Shown here in pieces: positions 1 through 12,090 of a DNA stretch of 64,000 nt. Each line of letters starts with the position of its first letter. The stretch's first letter is position 1. Location: contig NW_019774336.1 in NCBI RefSeq assembly GCF_001039355.2, positions 124,001 to 188,000 of the forward strand, in the 5' to 3' direction. The notes beneath the pieces were generated by a model. That model was not told the origin of the DNA. It saw only the letters and a list, made by a program, of their open reading frames with translations, and ran no database searches. The position numbers were made by a program, and so were the translations under genes. This DNA is from Lingula anatina (taxonomy: Eukaryota > Brachiopoda > Lingulata > Lingulida > Lingulidae).

Positions 1-339
1 CACGCCTATACATGCACATGACCCGCCAATTGACATAGCCGTGTGTCCCCGTCAACACGAGTTGTGCAAATAAAAACAACGATAGCTGACAAATGTGCAC
101 GTACACACAAAATAAAACGGTGAAATAAAACAACCTGACAAAAGTTTACTCGGAAATGATTGTGGTAGAATTATAAACTTGTAATGTACATGATGTCCAT
201 AATCAAAATAGTTTTGCATATGGAAGAAAGTTTCCTCAATTAGGCATTTATAAAATCCAAAATTGGAATAAATTGAATTGGTGAATGAAAGAATTATGGC
301 AAAGAACTTGTTGTAAAAATTATACTCTTGCTTTAAATG

Positions 340-650
340 TTGAATATTTTACTGTGGTCGACTGCACCTCTGCTCTTCCTTACAGCACTGTTTAAAGCAT
401 CCCAACAGGGTGAAATCAGAATAAGCAGGCCAGTCTACTTGCTCAATCTCCTTGTCTTTAAAAAATTGGTGTGCTCTGCGAGCATGATGAGGTGGAGCAT
501 TATTGCCATGCCGAAACAAAAAGCTTAAACTAACAAATAGCACCATTTCTGTCTCCAGAACCTGCATGTAGACGACGGCAGCCACGCTTTCTCTGAAGAA
601 CGCCAGATTGGAATGACCTCCGTAAGGAATGGCATCATTAAGGAAGGGCA
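340..650 (-). pseudogene. Tc1/mariner-type transposase relic
   Basis: On the minus strand an open frame contains HGNNAPPHHARRAHQFF followed about 13 residues later by WPAYSDF. This is the NAPPH...WPAxSPD pattern around the second catalytic aspartate of Tc1/mariner transposases. The frame upstream reads like the stretch that normally precedes it. The DDE glutamate segment (NPIE) is not intact and the N-terminal DNA-binding part is not recognisable. I see no terminal repeats. A dead fragment is the best reading; the family beyond Tc1/mariner is not resolved. Confidence 0.55.
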
Positions 651-1870
651 ACCAATGATGGACAGAACTACCACCCTATATGCTAGTAGGCAACAGTTCT
701 CACCTCGCAGTCTTCAAAAAACCTCTTCCAAAGTTGACATGAAAATGAAATCTGCTAGCAACACAAAAAGAAGAAATCTTGCTTCATCAAAAAAAAAAAA
801 ATCAGACGCGATTCCGATGGCGCATTTAACAAAAACAGAGTTCAGTTGTCGGGTCCGTTCCTAGCGGCTGTTCTTCCTCTCTTGGGCCAAAAAATTTTCC
901 ACTGAGTTCCCCTTCGCTTTGGCCACGAATCTGAAATCTTCTGTTGTCGGATCTTCTATAAACTCTGGTTTTGATGGGTTTTTGGCCCTGTCCCTGACAG
1001 AAGATTGACAATTTGCTGTGACGCATCCTGTAGGGCATACAATCTATCCAGGCTGTAGATTTAATGGTACGACCGGTGTAACGAAACTGAGGGTCCGTGT
1101 AACAGAAAGTCCGCCTTCCATTTAGTTATGATGGTTAGGGTTAGCCTGACCTAAGCGGGTCAAAATTTAGGGCAAGGCTTACCTGTACAAATGAATGGGA
1201 AGGGGACTCTCTATCTTGGGGGACTCCGTCACGTTACAGGTACTGACGTTTGGCCACATATGTTGTTTGGTACGATGCCGCTGGATGAACAGTCAATTCA
1301 AATAGTGATTTCAAAGCAAACAACGTTGGCGCACAAATCACCACATTCACAATTTTTGGACAGGTTTAACGGCCAACAACTGTGCAGAAACATCACGTGA
1401 CAGTAGGGTTCGTTGTTATATCGTCGTAATCGCTTGGACCAGGCACGGCACCTGATTGATCGATTTTGCATAACACTGTTCAAAAGGAATTGTGTTCACC
1501 TAAATAACTTGCCAAAGTCTGCGATATAAAAATGTGATAGGCTTCACATTAGCTTTTGAAATAAGAACCATATCTCTTATTTCTCAGATATTCTATCATT
1601 TTAGCAGGAGTGTAATCTGAATAAGAACGTTAAACAAACGTTGGGCCAAATAAAGATTTACACATTGAAGAGGTGCTCTGGTGCATTGGTATCCAAGTTA
1701 ATCATGATACTATGGTGTTCTCATGCACTAAACATAGCGACATCTCTTTGCTGTGTGGCACAACCAACTTACCTTTTTCGTTCAGTGGATGATTTAACAT
1801 TGGAGGGGTGTCCTATGTGCAACAAACAATCACCTAATTAACTGCAGCATATTACTTCATTTGGATGTCA

Positions 1871-1871
1871 C

Positions 1872-1905
<34 letters not shown>

Positions 1906-1931
1906 CATGCACGCACGTACATACATACATA
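1871..1931. repeat. (CA)n / (CATA)n microsatellite
   Basis: An almost pure CA run continues into ACAT/GCAC repeats. Confidence 0.9.
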
Positions 1932-2454
1932 CCACCATAATTACATAATGCTTGTATTACTGCAAATGTTAGCAGATTTATTTTCGTTTAGGCAGAGCGA
2001 TTTTAATTTTGGAGAGTTGTGTGATTTGGGGGCACCAAATAAAAAAAAAAGGTAATGGACTGAAAATGAAGCAAAAAACGTTTATTTTGCAAAATTTAGT
2101 TGATGTCTGACAGCTCAAAGAAATTCAAAATAGCTGCTAATAAGCCACCAATGACCGAAGCATTGTTAAAAGATATCTAAAAAAATAGACTTTAATGACT
2201 CTTAAAAATATAAATTTAGTCGATGTGCTTATATTTTGGGCAATATCAGTAAAATGCATCATTATTAAAGTATTCAGCAGAATATAATATTTTACTGAAT
2301 ATATTCATAGGTATTCTAGGGCGCTCTGAGGAATTTTTCACAAACGATGTCCCTTTATTCTGACAGACTTTACTCCGGCACTGGCATGACCTACGACGTT
2401 GCCTTGGGCTTTATTTAGCAAAAGCGCGCTATTGTAGGTCACAAGACATCACGG

Positions 2455-2685
2455 GGGTATTCAGAACAGAATATCCGAGTAACAACTGGTCCAAGGATCA
2501 AATATGGTGGACCCCACGCGTCCGGTCAAATGGAGCCGAGATTTAATTACTGTGCCCCTGCAAGGACGATGCGTGTGAGAGGCGAAGAGACCATTACAGG
2601 ATTAAGCGGTCTTCCTTTCATGTAGGGTCCTCCCTATTTGATACTTGGACCAATTGATACTTGGATCTTCTATTCTGAATGGCCC
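2455..2685. mobile_element. Short terminal-inverted-repeat element (MITE-like)
   Basis: The two ends are inverted copies about 60 bp long. The left arm starts GGGTATTCAGAACAGAA and continues with TGGTCCAAGGATCAAAT. The right arm, reverse-complemented, starts GGGCCATTCAGAATAGAA and continues with TGGTCCAAGTATCAAAT. The span is about 230 bp with no coding potential, the form of a non-autonomous DNA transposon. No clear target-site duplication is visible, so the family is open. Confidence 0.65.
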
Positions 2686-4207
2686 ATGGATGTTTTTCCC
2701 AGTGTGCTGCCCACAAACTGTCGCAGAAAGATAATTCTATGTATTAAGGCTATGTCCAAACAAAAATAAGAGGACCTTGCTTTGAGGTGACGCGAAGATC
2801 ACGTTTGCACAATTATTCGTAATTTAGGAACATCGATTTCTGTTTATTATTACTCAAAATTGCGACAAGTTTGTATACCACGGTGTAATATTTGGTCAAT
2901 TGCTGGGTGGTTCGTCCGACAGACAATACCGTTACATGCTTTTAAATCGTCATATATTGTCATATCTATTCAACTAATGAAGTCTTGCACCAGAAGCATA
3001 TCTAAATCTGACAAGCATCACATTCTAGCCGAAAAAATGTATACCTGGGCATTTCTGTCATATGTTATCTAGGACCCAACATCTCATCTTCATCCTAAGT
3101 GCGCGCATACTTTACGATCACTAAACCTTACCCTTTTAGATCGAATTCGCTTTCGTTCAGGAAAAGAATATTCATAGTAAATTTTGTTATTGCCATCCAG
3201 TCTGTCGTTCTCTTCCACAATGGGGCAGACTTGCGTTTCTGTAATCAATACAATTGCAAATCAAAAGTTCAAGTGATTGTTTTGATGTTCATGGTGATTA
3301 CATGTCAATCTGAATTTCCAGAGCACGCTGTTTTAAAGAAATTGACAATGACTATTTGTAGTTTATGGTAAATATTAAATGTAAAATATACTAATAAATA
3401 TTGTTGTTCTGGTGACCGTTATGTTAATTATTTTAGATGAATCACGTTCTACTGTACGTCCATGCAGCAAAGGTATATGAGAGCCTATACAAGTCGTGGT
3501 TCCTGCAACGCAATTGTGGCTTGTGTGATCACTAAAGTCAAATAGGTAAACAATTGGATTTGCACACGAACCTTTTCTGAGGTTGAATACACGCTCTGCT
3601 CTTTTCTCGCTCATTATTCCGGCGTGCGATAAGCTAAAAACGCCACTGGTTTCACTGCCTTTTTTAACTTCCATTGACGATACTGAAGACCCACGTAATT
3701 CTGTGGAAAAAGCACATTCAACAATCTTCACAAATTTATCCAAATTGTGTTTGTTGTGCTTTATTGTAAACTTCTAGAGTGGCTAAATCTTATTGTTACA
3801 TTGCGCCATTATCAGAGCTCACTTCAAGGTTGTTCTAGTCAACTTACACTGATTTAATTTTAGCGACTGTTTTACCTGGGAGAGTTCTGCCACTTGCCTA
3901 GAAAAAAATGTACGCATTTAAGTAGTGTTTATCGCTCTTCCCACGTATATCTTACTGAGATTCAAACTATTTGTACATAACTTAAAAATCCATGTTTTAG
4001 CCTACTTCAAGAAAAATACCGAGCCCATAATGTTGGTATCAATAATTATAGACAAAACAATATCTGCTTTGTGTATAACAAAAGTACTTCACATTCATGA
4101 TCCTATGCACCTTTGGCAACTGAGATAATTAGCTAAACTACTGTGTATATTGCATAATTATTCAATAGTTTGGTTTTTGAAATAACAAAGATTGCAGTAA
4201 TACTCAC

Positions 4208-7200
4208 CATGGTCTTCAGGCACAACATATCTTCATCTTCCATTGTGGTCAGCAACAAATTGAAAATGTCTCTGTTATGTCTTCTGATATCTTGCGCTGC
4301 TACTGTTAATTTTACCTAAAATAATAAATCAGCGTTAATTACTTTTGTATGGTATGGGGATAGTGTTAAAGGCCATAGCAAACAAGTACGTTGCCGCACC
4401 ATATGCTCAGAAGCAAATAACAGTCCTGCTGCACTACCGGTACCGTGATAAATTGCAGGAGTTAGAAAACTTTGTCTCACAGCGTGTGGCGGATGTGCAT
4501 AATATACTGGTGAAAATTAACATGCGCTGCATTTCACACTCGTACACTTATGTTCTTAATTAGGACAGAATCTTTTACAAGTTGTATGGTAACTGCATAT
4601 ACAGTACTTTATAAAGCACTGAGGCTTATTAGGATAAACAAATACCTGTACGTCGTCATGAAATATTGAATATCACAACTGGTAAATTTTTTATTGCCAA
4701 TGTTTTTTTAAATTTGTTTTAATTCATTTCATTCTTTCTATTTTTCTTTCTTTCAAAAGACCGGTATTTCCATTACCTTCTCCTGCATAACTTTACAATT
4801 GAATTCTACGTCCGCCAAAAGGCTTCTTGGTTGTTTCAAAATGGCGAAGACGTTGAAAGGTCTGCAATGGCAGCATTGGTACCGGGAAGGCAGACGGGAA
4901 GGGACTGCATTTGAAACCAAAATCAAATCGCTTTAAGCCTCATAACTGTGCATCATAAACCAATTATATCTAAAAGGTTACAGTTTTATTGATAACAGCG
5001 ATAAACTCATTAGTTGGTAAGCAAAATGAAGGACACAAAAATATACACTTTGTCTGTCACCTCATTTTTGGCATTTTTGATGTCTTAAATCTTTCTGCTT
5101 TCTTTTATAATACTTTGTCGATCAAAGACAGGTAACATTCTTTTTCACCTAATGTGAGGATGTGATTAATGTATATGTTGTAAAGCAAATTACTTACACT
5201 TTCACTAATTGCAGATAACAATTAAAACGGAATCAAAAGAGTAAAAGGACAGAGAGTTATTGAGTGTAAGTTAAGTTTCTCCAAGAGTCAACAAGTGTAG
5301 AACATGTTTTTAGTGTCAGAAAAAGATGGAAAAGGTCAAAATCAGTAACAGTTAATGTGATTGGTTAATGTCATTACATATTTTAATTTTGATCATCTAT
5401 TTATCACATGATAACTGAGTTTTGGATAAGGTCCAAGCATGAGTAATCCAAATAATATTTTAGATATCTTTAATTGAAAACAAGTATCTTAGGGATTACC
5501 TAATAAGGAACTGTTGCATGGTGACTTGCAACATGCGAATGGAAAATATTTTGTAATATTTTGCAAAGACAATGGTAAAGAAAACAAGTAAATGCGTGAT
5601 CAGTAGAGTGAAATTGAGTATAGATATTTTGTGAAGTTGTATGAAGAAAGAGTCGGTGAATAAACGTTCGAAAGCTCCAGACTGCTGTCGTCATTCTTCA
5701 CTATAAAATATATAACCGCTCACAATGGACATATTTGACGAAGAATGGTGCAGCTTAAGAAAAATTACAATGGTGTGTGTGTGTGTGAGAGAGAGAGGGA
5801 GAGAGAGAGAGAGAGAGAGAGACAGGGAGAGAGAGATTATTAATTTTTCATATTTTATTAAAAAATCAAAAGTTTCTGTGATATTGATTGCAATGTCTTT
5901 AAGATTACATGGCAACAGGTAGACCTACATTGTACCACTATAGGTTACACATAGACCAAATGCTGCAGTAGAAGTGAAAAGAATCGTAGATACCCTGATA
6001 AGTTAACTCCAATCCACACCAATTAACGACGGGGTTCACAAGAGTGCACACTTCATACAGTCGGTAGTTATCAGCCCAATTGACGGAGATGGTTACCATT
6101 ATTACGTTGTACTGGTACACAATCCCATAATCGGCGTTCTCCTGAAGAACATGGGCTGGTGGGTCGATCGCAAGGGCCATGGCGCAGGACATGGTGATTT
6201 CCACGCCGTCCATGCTTTTTAACTCGATGCGGCTCGAAGTCATGGGGTTAATTCTCCCTTTTATGTCGATCTACAGATGCAGACGGTTAAAACGGTAAAA
6301 ATTGGCAAATGTCAGTGAAATATGCCGTGCCAGTGTGTTTAAACCTAAACGCAGAACTGGGGCCTGTTTTACAAAAGACCACCAAAATTTCAGTCTTCTT
6401 TGGCCAAAGATACTACAGAAATGCAGTTTGGTAGCATAAAGACATGATTTATGTTTCAGATTAATACTTTACTTACGTGGATTACAATAGATTTATTTTT
6501 AACTTACGCAGAAAGATTTTTGTCTGACAGAGAAATCGGCTCTGGGATCTGTTTCACAATAAATCTATGTAATGTAGTCTTAGCTGGCTGAACTTTGTTG
6601 CGCAAGGTTTCTAAAAGTTTTTCCTCGTTTTTTTTTCCCTTGAGCATTTTGTGCTTTTACTCCAAGTGATGACAGTAGTTCATCTAAATATGTTAAATAT
6701 ATTCAATGTGGACAAATCATTCTTAAAGGCTCACGGATCAGTAAAGCAAAGCCGTCTATGCGATATCGGGTATCCGGTTTTAGAAGTCTTATTCTGGCCC
6801 AAGGACTAAGGATATTTTTTTGTGAAACAGGCAATAGGCAATAAGATCGCATTTCATTGAAATGAAAAAGTCAGATAGACAGATTCGTGTATTATTTCAT
6901 TGATTCAAAAATCAAGTCCTGTGGTTTTTTCTATTTGCTGAACATCTTCCTTAAAACTAATTTCAACGGCATAAAAACAAGAGACCAAGATGATATAATT
7001 TTAAGATTGCTCTTCGTATTGGCACATTTCCAAATAAAAATAAAAATTAAACATTTTGTTGTAAAGATAAACCTACTGGCATTTGACAAAAACTGCCTGG
7101 CCAAATGACAGAATAATACAATGAATGTAAAGGTGTCTTACCTGCCTGGACAATATACTCCTTTGTCTTTGTAGGGGATACTTTACTGTACATGGTGAAC

Positions 7201-7779
7201 CCAACTCCCCTTGCCTCGAATGTGTGGGCGCTGCTTTGTCAAGTACAATTATCTTTATCATTATCATGATATATATATTCACTTCACTTCACTTCACTTC
7301 ACGTACGCTTGGTTTATCACTGTTATATAAGCAAACGAAGCCTTGCAGTGCAGCGTGTTAACAAACGTTCTAGTGTAAGACAAAGGGTGGACTGGTATCA
7401 CACTAGATACATGTAGATATCTCTGATTCAGCACGTGTAAACGTGAGCCTCGGTCATTTTAAAATAATGGAAAAAGTACGAATAAAATTTTGATATTACA
7501 AACATACAACGCGGTATTTCATAGCTATGTTTATACATGTACATTGTACACTGTAGTAATAGGCCCCTACCGTATGTTCCTTAATGTATCATCTGTTTCA
7601 GAATGTGATATTAAAGCTACCAAGCTACGACACAGGACTTCTTTTCTAAAAAAAATAAATAAAAATAACTCAATAATTATACAAATAAACTGTCATCCAC
7701 TTACCTACAGTATTTTTGGCACAAATTATCCCCATCCTTAACTCTGCTGCCGAGCCTGTGAACTGTGAGGCACAAGTTG
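4208..7779 (-). CDS. Unidentified split gene (five candidate exons)
   Basis: I do not recognise the product. Candidate exons in transcription order are 7779-7705, 7230-7142, 6270-5994, 4904-4777 and 4315-4208. Each has an AG acceptor and a GT donor, and the reading phases chain without conflict (1 to 1, 1 to 0, 0 to 1, 1 to 0, 0 to 0). The best single exon is 6270-5994: about 92 open codons, distinctly GC-richer than its surroundings, encoding ELKSMDGVEITMSCAMALAI and, further on, VNPVVNWCGLELTYQ. The exon at 4315-4208 has clean splice sites and a charged, helical-looking peptide (VKLTVAAQDIRRHN). The exon at 7779-7705 has a strong pyrimidine-rich acceptor; if read through upstream it would add a hydrophobic, membrane-like stretch (FFVFTALAGFLFYIA). 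The 7230 and 4904 acceptors are weak. First and last exons are not found. It could be several genes or a relic. Confidence 0.4.
5772..5835. repeat. (GT)n(GA)n compound microsatellite
   Basis: A short GT run passes directly into a longer GA run. Confidence 0.9.
6361..6832. mobile_element. Candidate inverted-repeat element
   Basis: The left end reads GGCCTGTTTTACAAAA; the right end, reverse-complemented, reads GCCTGTTTCACAAAAAA. Weaker inverted similarity follows inside (a TCTTTGGCC-like word on the left against TCCTTGGGCC on the right). The interval of about 470 bp has no gene. No clear target duplication is seen. Confidence 0.45.
7278..7302. repeat. (CTTCA)5 microsatellite
   Basis: Five head-to-tail copies of a 5-base unit. 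Confidence 0.85.
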
Positions 7780-7849
7780 CTATATAGAAAAGAAAGCCAG
7801 CCAACGCCGTAAACACGAAAAATCTACATGTATAAGTACACGCGCAGTC

Positions 7850-10800
7850 TTAATATTCTTATAGCACAGGAGAATTGTTGCCCTTCAACAAAATGTTACT
7901 GACGATGATAAATCCAGACACATCTCTCATGTCCGGAATTTGAAGCCTTATGCTGCACAGTTTCAATTTTTCTCTGTGATTATATTATGTGCGGATATAT
8001 CAAATGCTGTTAACAAGCGAGAATACACTAATGAACTAAGTGTTTCGCCTTTCATATTTTCAACTGGTATGGCTACAAATTCAACTGATATTGAGTTTTG
8101 CAATTGATTAGCATAATTAGCTCAATTTCGTGCATTAAGCATTTTACAAGTTATTTAGACAATTGGCAGTGGTGTAGAAAGCAGAGAAATGTAAAATCGG
8201 TATTTTAAATATCCAGACAATTTTGATAAAGTTGTTTAACGAATGCGACCACTCCTGATTTCGTGGAAACCAGAAATTTTCGCACCTACAGTATTATTTT
8301 TATAGCAAAATATACAGTTGTACACTGGGTAGGCCTATTTGTTTGGTAGGTGGGCGAAATTTACAATTGACCCCAAAGCTGAATGTTTTTGTTTTATGCT
8401 CTGTGGTTTTGGTATTTTCCCTCTTGCAGTGAAAAAAAATAACAAATATCCAATATAAATTACCCTGAATTTACAATCATATTAAAAAAATACATTTTGT
8501 CTATCTTCATGTATGCCCCTACCCTGTTTTACAAAATAACCAAGTTATTCAATTTTCTCGGGCCTAAGAGAAATGTATAATGCTACCATTATGCTACCGT
8601 TTTATTGACATATATTAAGGCCATATTAAAGAGACCAACTTGAGTATAATTATGAATTTGTTTTTGTTACGCTGATTGTACATGTATATATCTTATGTAT
8701 ATTCTGGGCTTGTAAAATAAGTTTTGCTTTCTGCATAGTGCGTGAATTCATGTGAGTTTCTGGGTGCATATAAACATTAAACTATAGTGCATATAGTAGG
8801 CCGTTTTTAACTCGTGCGACCCCATATCGATTGCTATCTCACCTCAAAGTAGACAGGTGTTAAACTGACGATAAAAGTTTTGAGTTGCTTATACAATGCA
8901 ACGAGAAATATAAACTCCAATATTGTACATTTTTGAAGGACTTTTTATTGATTTAAATTAGCATTATTGAATAATTGAATACTTAGGTGCAAGAAAAACC
9001 TCATGTTAGATATCTGGAGAATAATAAAAGGTTACAATACCCTTAAACAAAAATTTACTAGTATCTATATCATATCAAAGGACAGAGGATTGGGATTGTC
9101 TTGGAGCAACGCATTCAACTCTCCTCTTTTGGAGGAAAATTGTTTGCACACCTGTTGCTGAAAAGTTTGCGGGACATACATGCAAACTGAAGTGATATTT
9201 AGATAACTGTGGTACCGTATGTGAGTTTGCACTGTTGGGGGAGAACGAGAGGGTTAACAGGAGTAGGTATTATACTGCAGAACGTATTTTGACTATGCAC
9301 GTCATTAGTTTTGTTTAAATTTCCACGCCCTTGTTGTAATCGTCCAAGAAGTGTTTTACTTCCTTGATATAACGATATCATAATACAGTAGACTTGACAG
9401 TTCATCAGTCACTCACATTCTGCGAGGTCAGTGATAACAAATACTATAAAACACATGTAGTCGGGATTTAATTGTGGTTTACCACTAACTTGTCATATAT
9501 CTTGTATCATAGCCTTCAGTGAGCAGTGCCCTGCACATGCAGTAACAATAGCCAGGTCAGGGCTTTCGATGTTACGTTTAGGAGGGTTAAGTACGCGTAA
9601 TAACTCAATGATTAACTGTAATGTAAAGTAAACTTTTTAGAATTGCAAATGAATTAATGAATTAAAAAGCTGTTGTTAATGATATTGGATAAGATCATAT
9701 TTTGACATCACAAGTATATTTTGTTGGCAAATGGCATCAGCACTGCAACTAGCAGTAGACATTTACAGTACGTATGTATACATAAATTTGAATACTTATA
9801 TAGTTACTGGCCCTTATAATCAGCTATGTAATATTGTAAAGTCTGTACATTTAAGGATGGAATGATAAGTGTGTCTTCTGAAAAGATGATAACTTGTTGG
9901 TCTTAAAAATAATATCAAATTAACCATACTATATAGTATTTGCAGGTGCTATATGTGTGTACAGTACAGTGCTTAGGGTATGTTTAGATGTTTACATGCA
10001 ATATTTAAAGTATAAGAACAGGATGCTTGTTAAAACTCCTGCCAGCTTATCACTGTTAATGCATTGATACTCTGACAGATACACATACCACGGTGGACAT
10101 ATTGTTGTATTTTAGTATTTATATACTTCCATAATACAGTAAGTGCAGTAGTACAGCATGTGTACATGCCAATTTTGGTGTTAAGAAGTAGCAGGTCTGT
10201 AGGTGTGAGATTGTGCTAGCTCATGCTTTGCTGCATGCTGTTCTATTTTAGATATTTAATCTAGCCAGCCAGAGCTTAACTCTAGTACCATTTGGAAACT
10301 CACACAAACACACAAGCTGAGTCAATCTAATAGGGAAATGGAATTCATGTTGCTTAGAAAGGTTGTAATTTCACAAATGACTGGTCAGTAGATTAACTTG
10401 TATAAAAGTGGAAATGATGTGCAAAGAACAATAACAGGTTTGGTATGCTTATTGTCCTGATGCCCTAAAAGTATTCTCATAGATGGAATATTGTTTATGT
10501 CGGTTATTGTCATATTGGCTTGATGACCATTCCTTGAGTATTGTCCTATATGCTCAACAGTAATATTTTTTCCTTTTTTTTTAATTTGCAAATAGCAACA
10601 ACGGCAAGTGTCTTTGTTATGATAATGATATGATGGAAATGAGCCACAAGTCTGAGGTTGTGGTTTAATTACTATTTATAAATTGTGCATCAAGTGGTAT
10701 AGATATATAGTATATATATGTGCCTGAACATTAAAACAGCACATATTACAATATATATTTGAAATGCATCCATGTCATATGGATCAATTATTCCCAGGAT

Positions 10801-11460
10801 GATATGATATGCTATGGTTATCACATAATTCATACTGGCAATAAAAGCAAAGGTCGGGGAATTCTAAGCATCCCATCATGCTAGTTTGAATAAGGCGACA
10901 TGCAATTCATAAGCAGTAAAGAAAATCTATGTGGCTGCCGTTTCCTGCTTTAAGAGTGATTGTAAAGCAACTCATCATTCGGCACAAGACTTTTGGATTG
11001 ATTAATTCTTTTTTCATATACATGCAAGCGTTTACTCCACTGTATTGTAGCAAATGGCTTGTTGCAGGTGAGTAGGTATACCTTACTTTGCTTGGTGAGA
11101 TGTAAGTGAGACAATATAAATTTCTACACATATGAATATATTGTCATGTCTTTGGAGAGTATTTGTAGCAATCACACATGATATCTACAGAAAACACATG
11201 ATGTTCTGAACTCATTATTGGTAATTTGTCTTTGGAGGACCAGCCAAGACCACTTTGGCAGTTTTCTTGTTTACAATAGAAACAGATGTACGTGTGAAAT
11301 GGTCAACAGCCTAGTGTTAGACCAGGAAAGTTATTAAAAAAGGAGGAGGAGGATGCATACATTATGGGTAGATTCATGTACAAAAGAAATATTGTAATCA
11401 TTAACTTGGGAATAAGATTGTGAAAGCCTAAGCAAGGTATTGTAATTCACAAAGTACAAA
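7850..11460. other. No gene recognised
   Basis: AT-rich sequence without a convincing exon on either strand. It may hold upstream exons or regulatory DNA of the minus-strand gene to the left or of Rab27 to the right, but nothing supports a specific call. Confidence 0.5.
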
Positions 11461-11502
11461 TAGATCCCACCTGCAGTCAGCTAAGTGGCTTTGGTGATTG
11501 AA

Positions 11503-11602
11503 ATGTCAGAGCACACCAATGCAGTGTGTCCCTGGTGTGATGTGTCTAAGAGTCTCAACCGCAGGAGAAGCAGCCACTGCTTGGAGTATATTTCTATCTT
11601 AG
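11503..11602 (+). CDS. Possible alternative first exon of Rab27
   Basis: An ATG at 11503 opens 33 codons encoding [20 protein letters not shown] and ending at a good donor (TTAG|GTAAGG) in phase 1. The acceptor at 14243 leaves two bases before the in-frame ATG, so the peptide would read into the Rab27 start. Known Rab27 proteins lack such an extension. The exon could also be 5' untranslated or chance; an open stretch this short is not strong evidence. Confidence 0.3.
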
Positions 11603-12053
11603 GTAAGGAAACATACAGTGCCTGTAGAAGGCAGATTGTTGCCAGTTATAAATAAGCACGCAGGTTGTGGTCACTTTTTATGGTAGATTTCATTTCAGTT
11701 TTCACTTTTGGAAGGGTTCAGGTATACCATAGATACCCCAATAGATAACAAGGATTATGTATTAATATGCTTAATATGTTGAGATATGCAGAAATGTGTT
11801 GTAATTTTTCTGGTCAAAGCAAGATTTTCTCATTAGTAAGAATTTTTATATATACAGACATTAAGTGTCTGTATATATTTTGATCGGTCTGTCCATGTCA
11901 TCGCTGTCGCTGGTGCTGTCGCTGTCCCACACATGACTTTCGCCCCATCGTATTTATGTTTTACTTTAATTTGACCGAGTTCCTTTGTTTGGTAAAGAAA
12001 CAGGTTACTTTGGAAAATTGGCCTGATCTGTTGACATTTATGGTAATTATTCT

Positions 12054-12090
<37 letters not shown>

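Noticed and set aside
4640-4690. Small candidate exon on minus between the 4777 and 4315 exons
   Set aside because: The frame needed to join its neighbours contains a stop codon.
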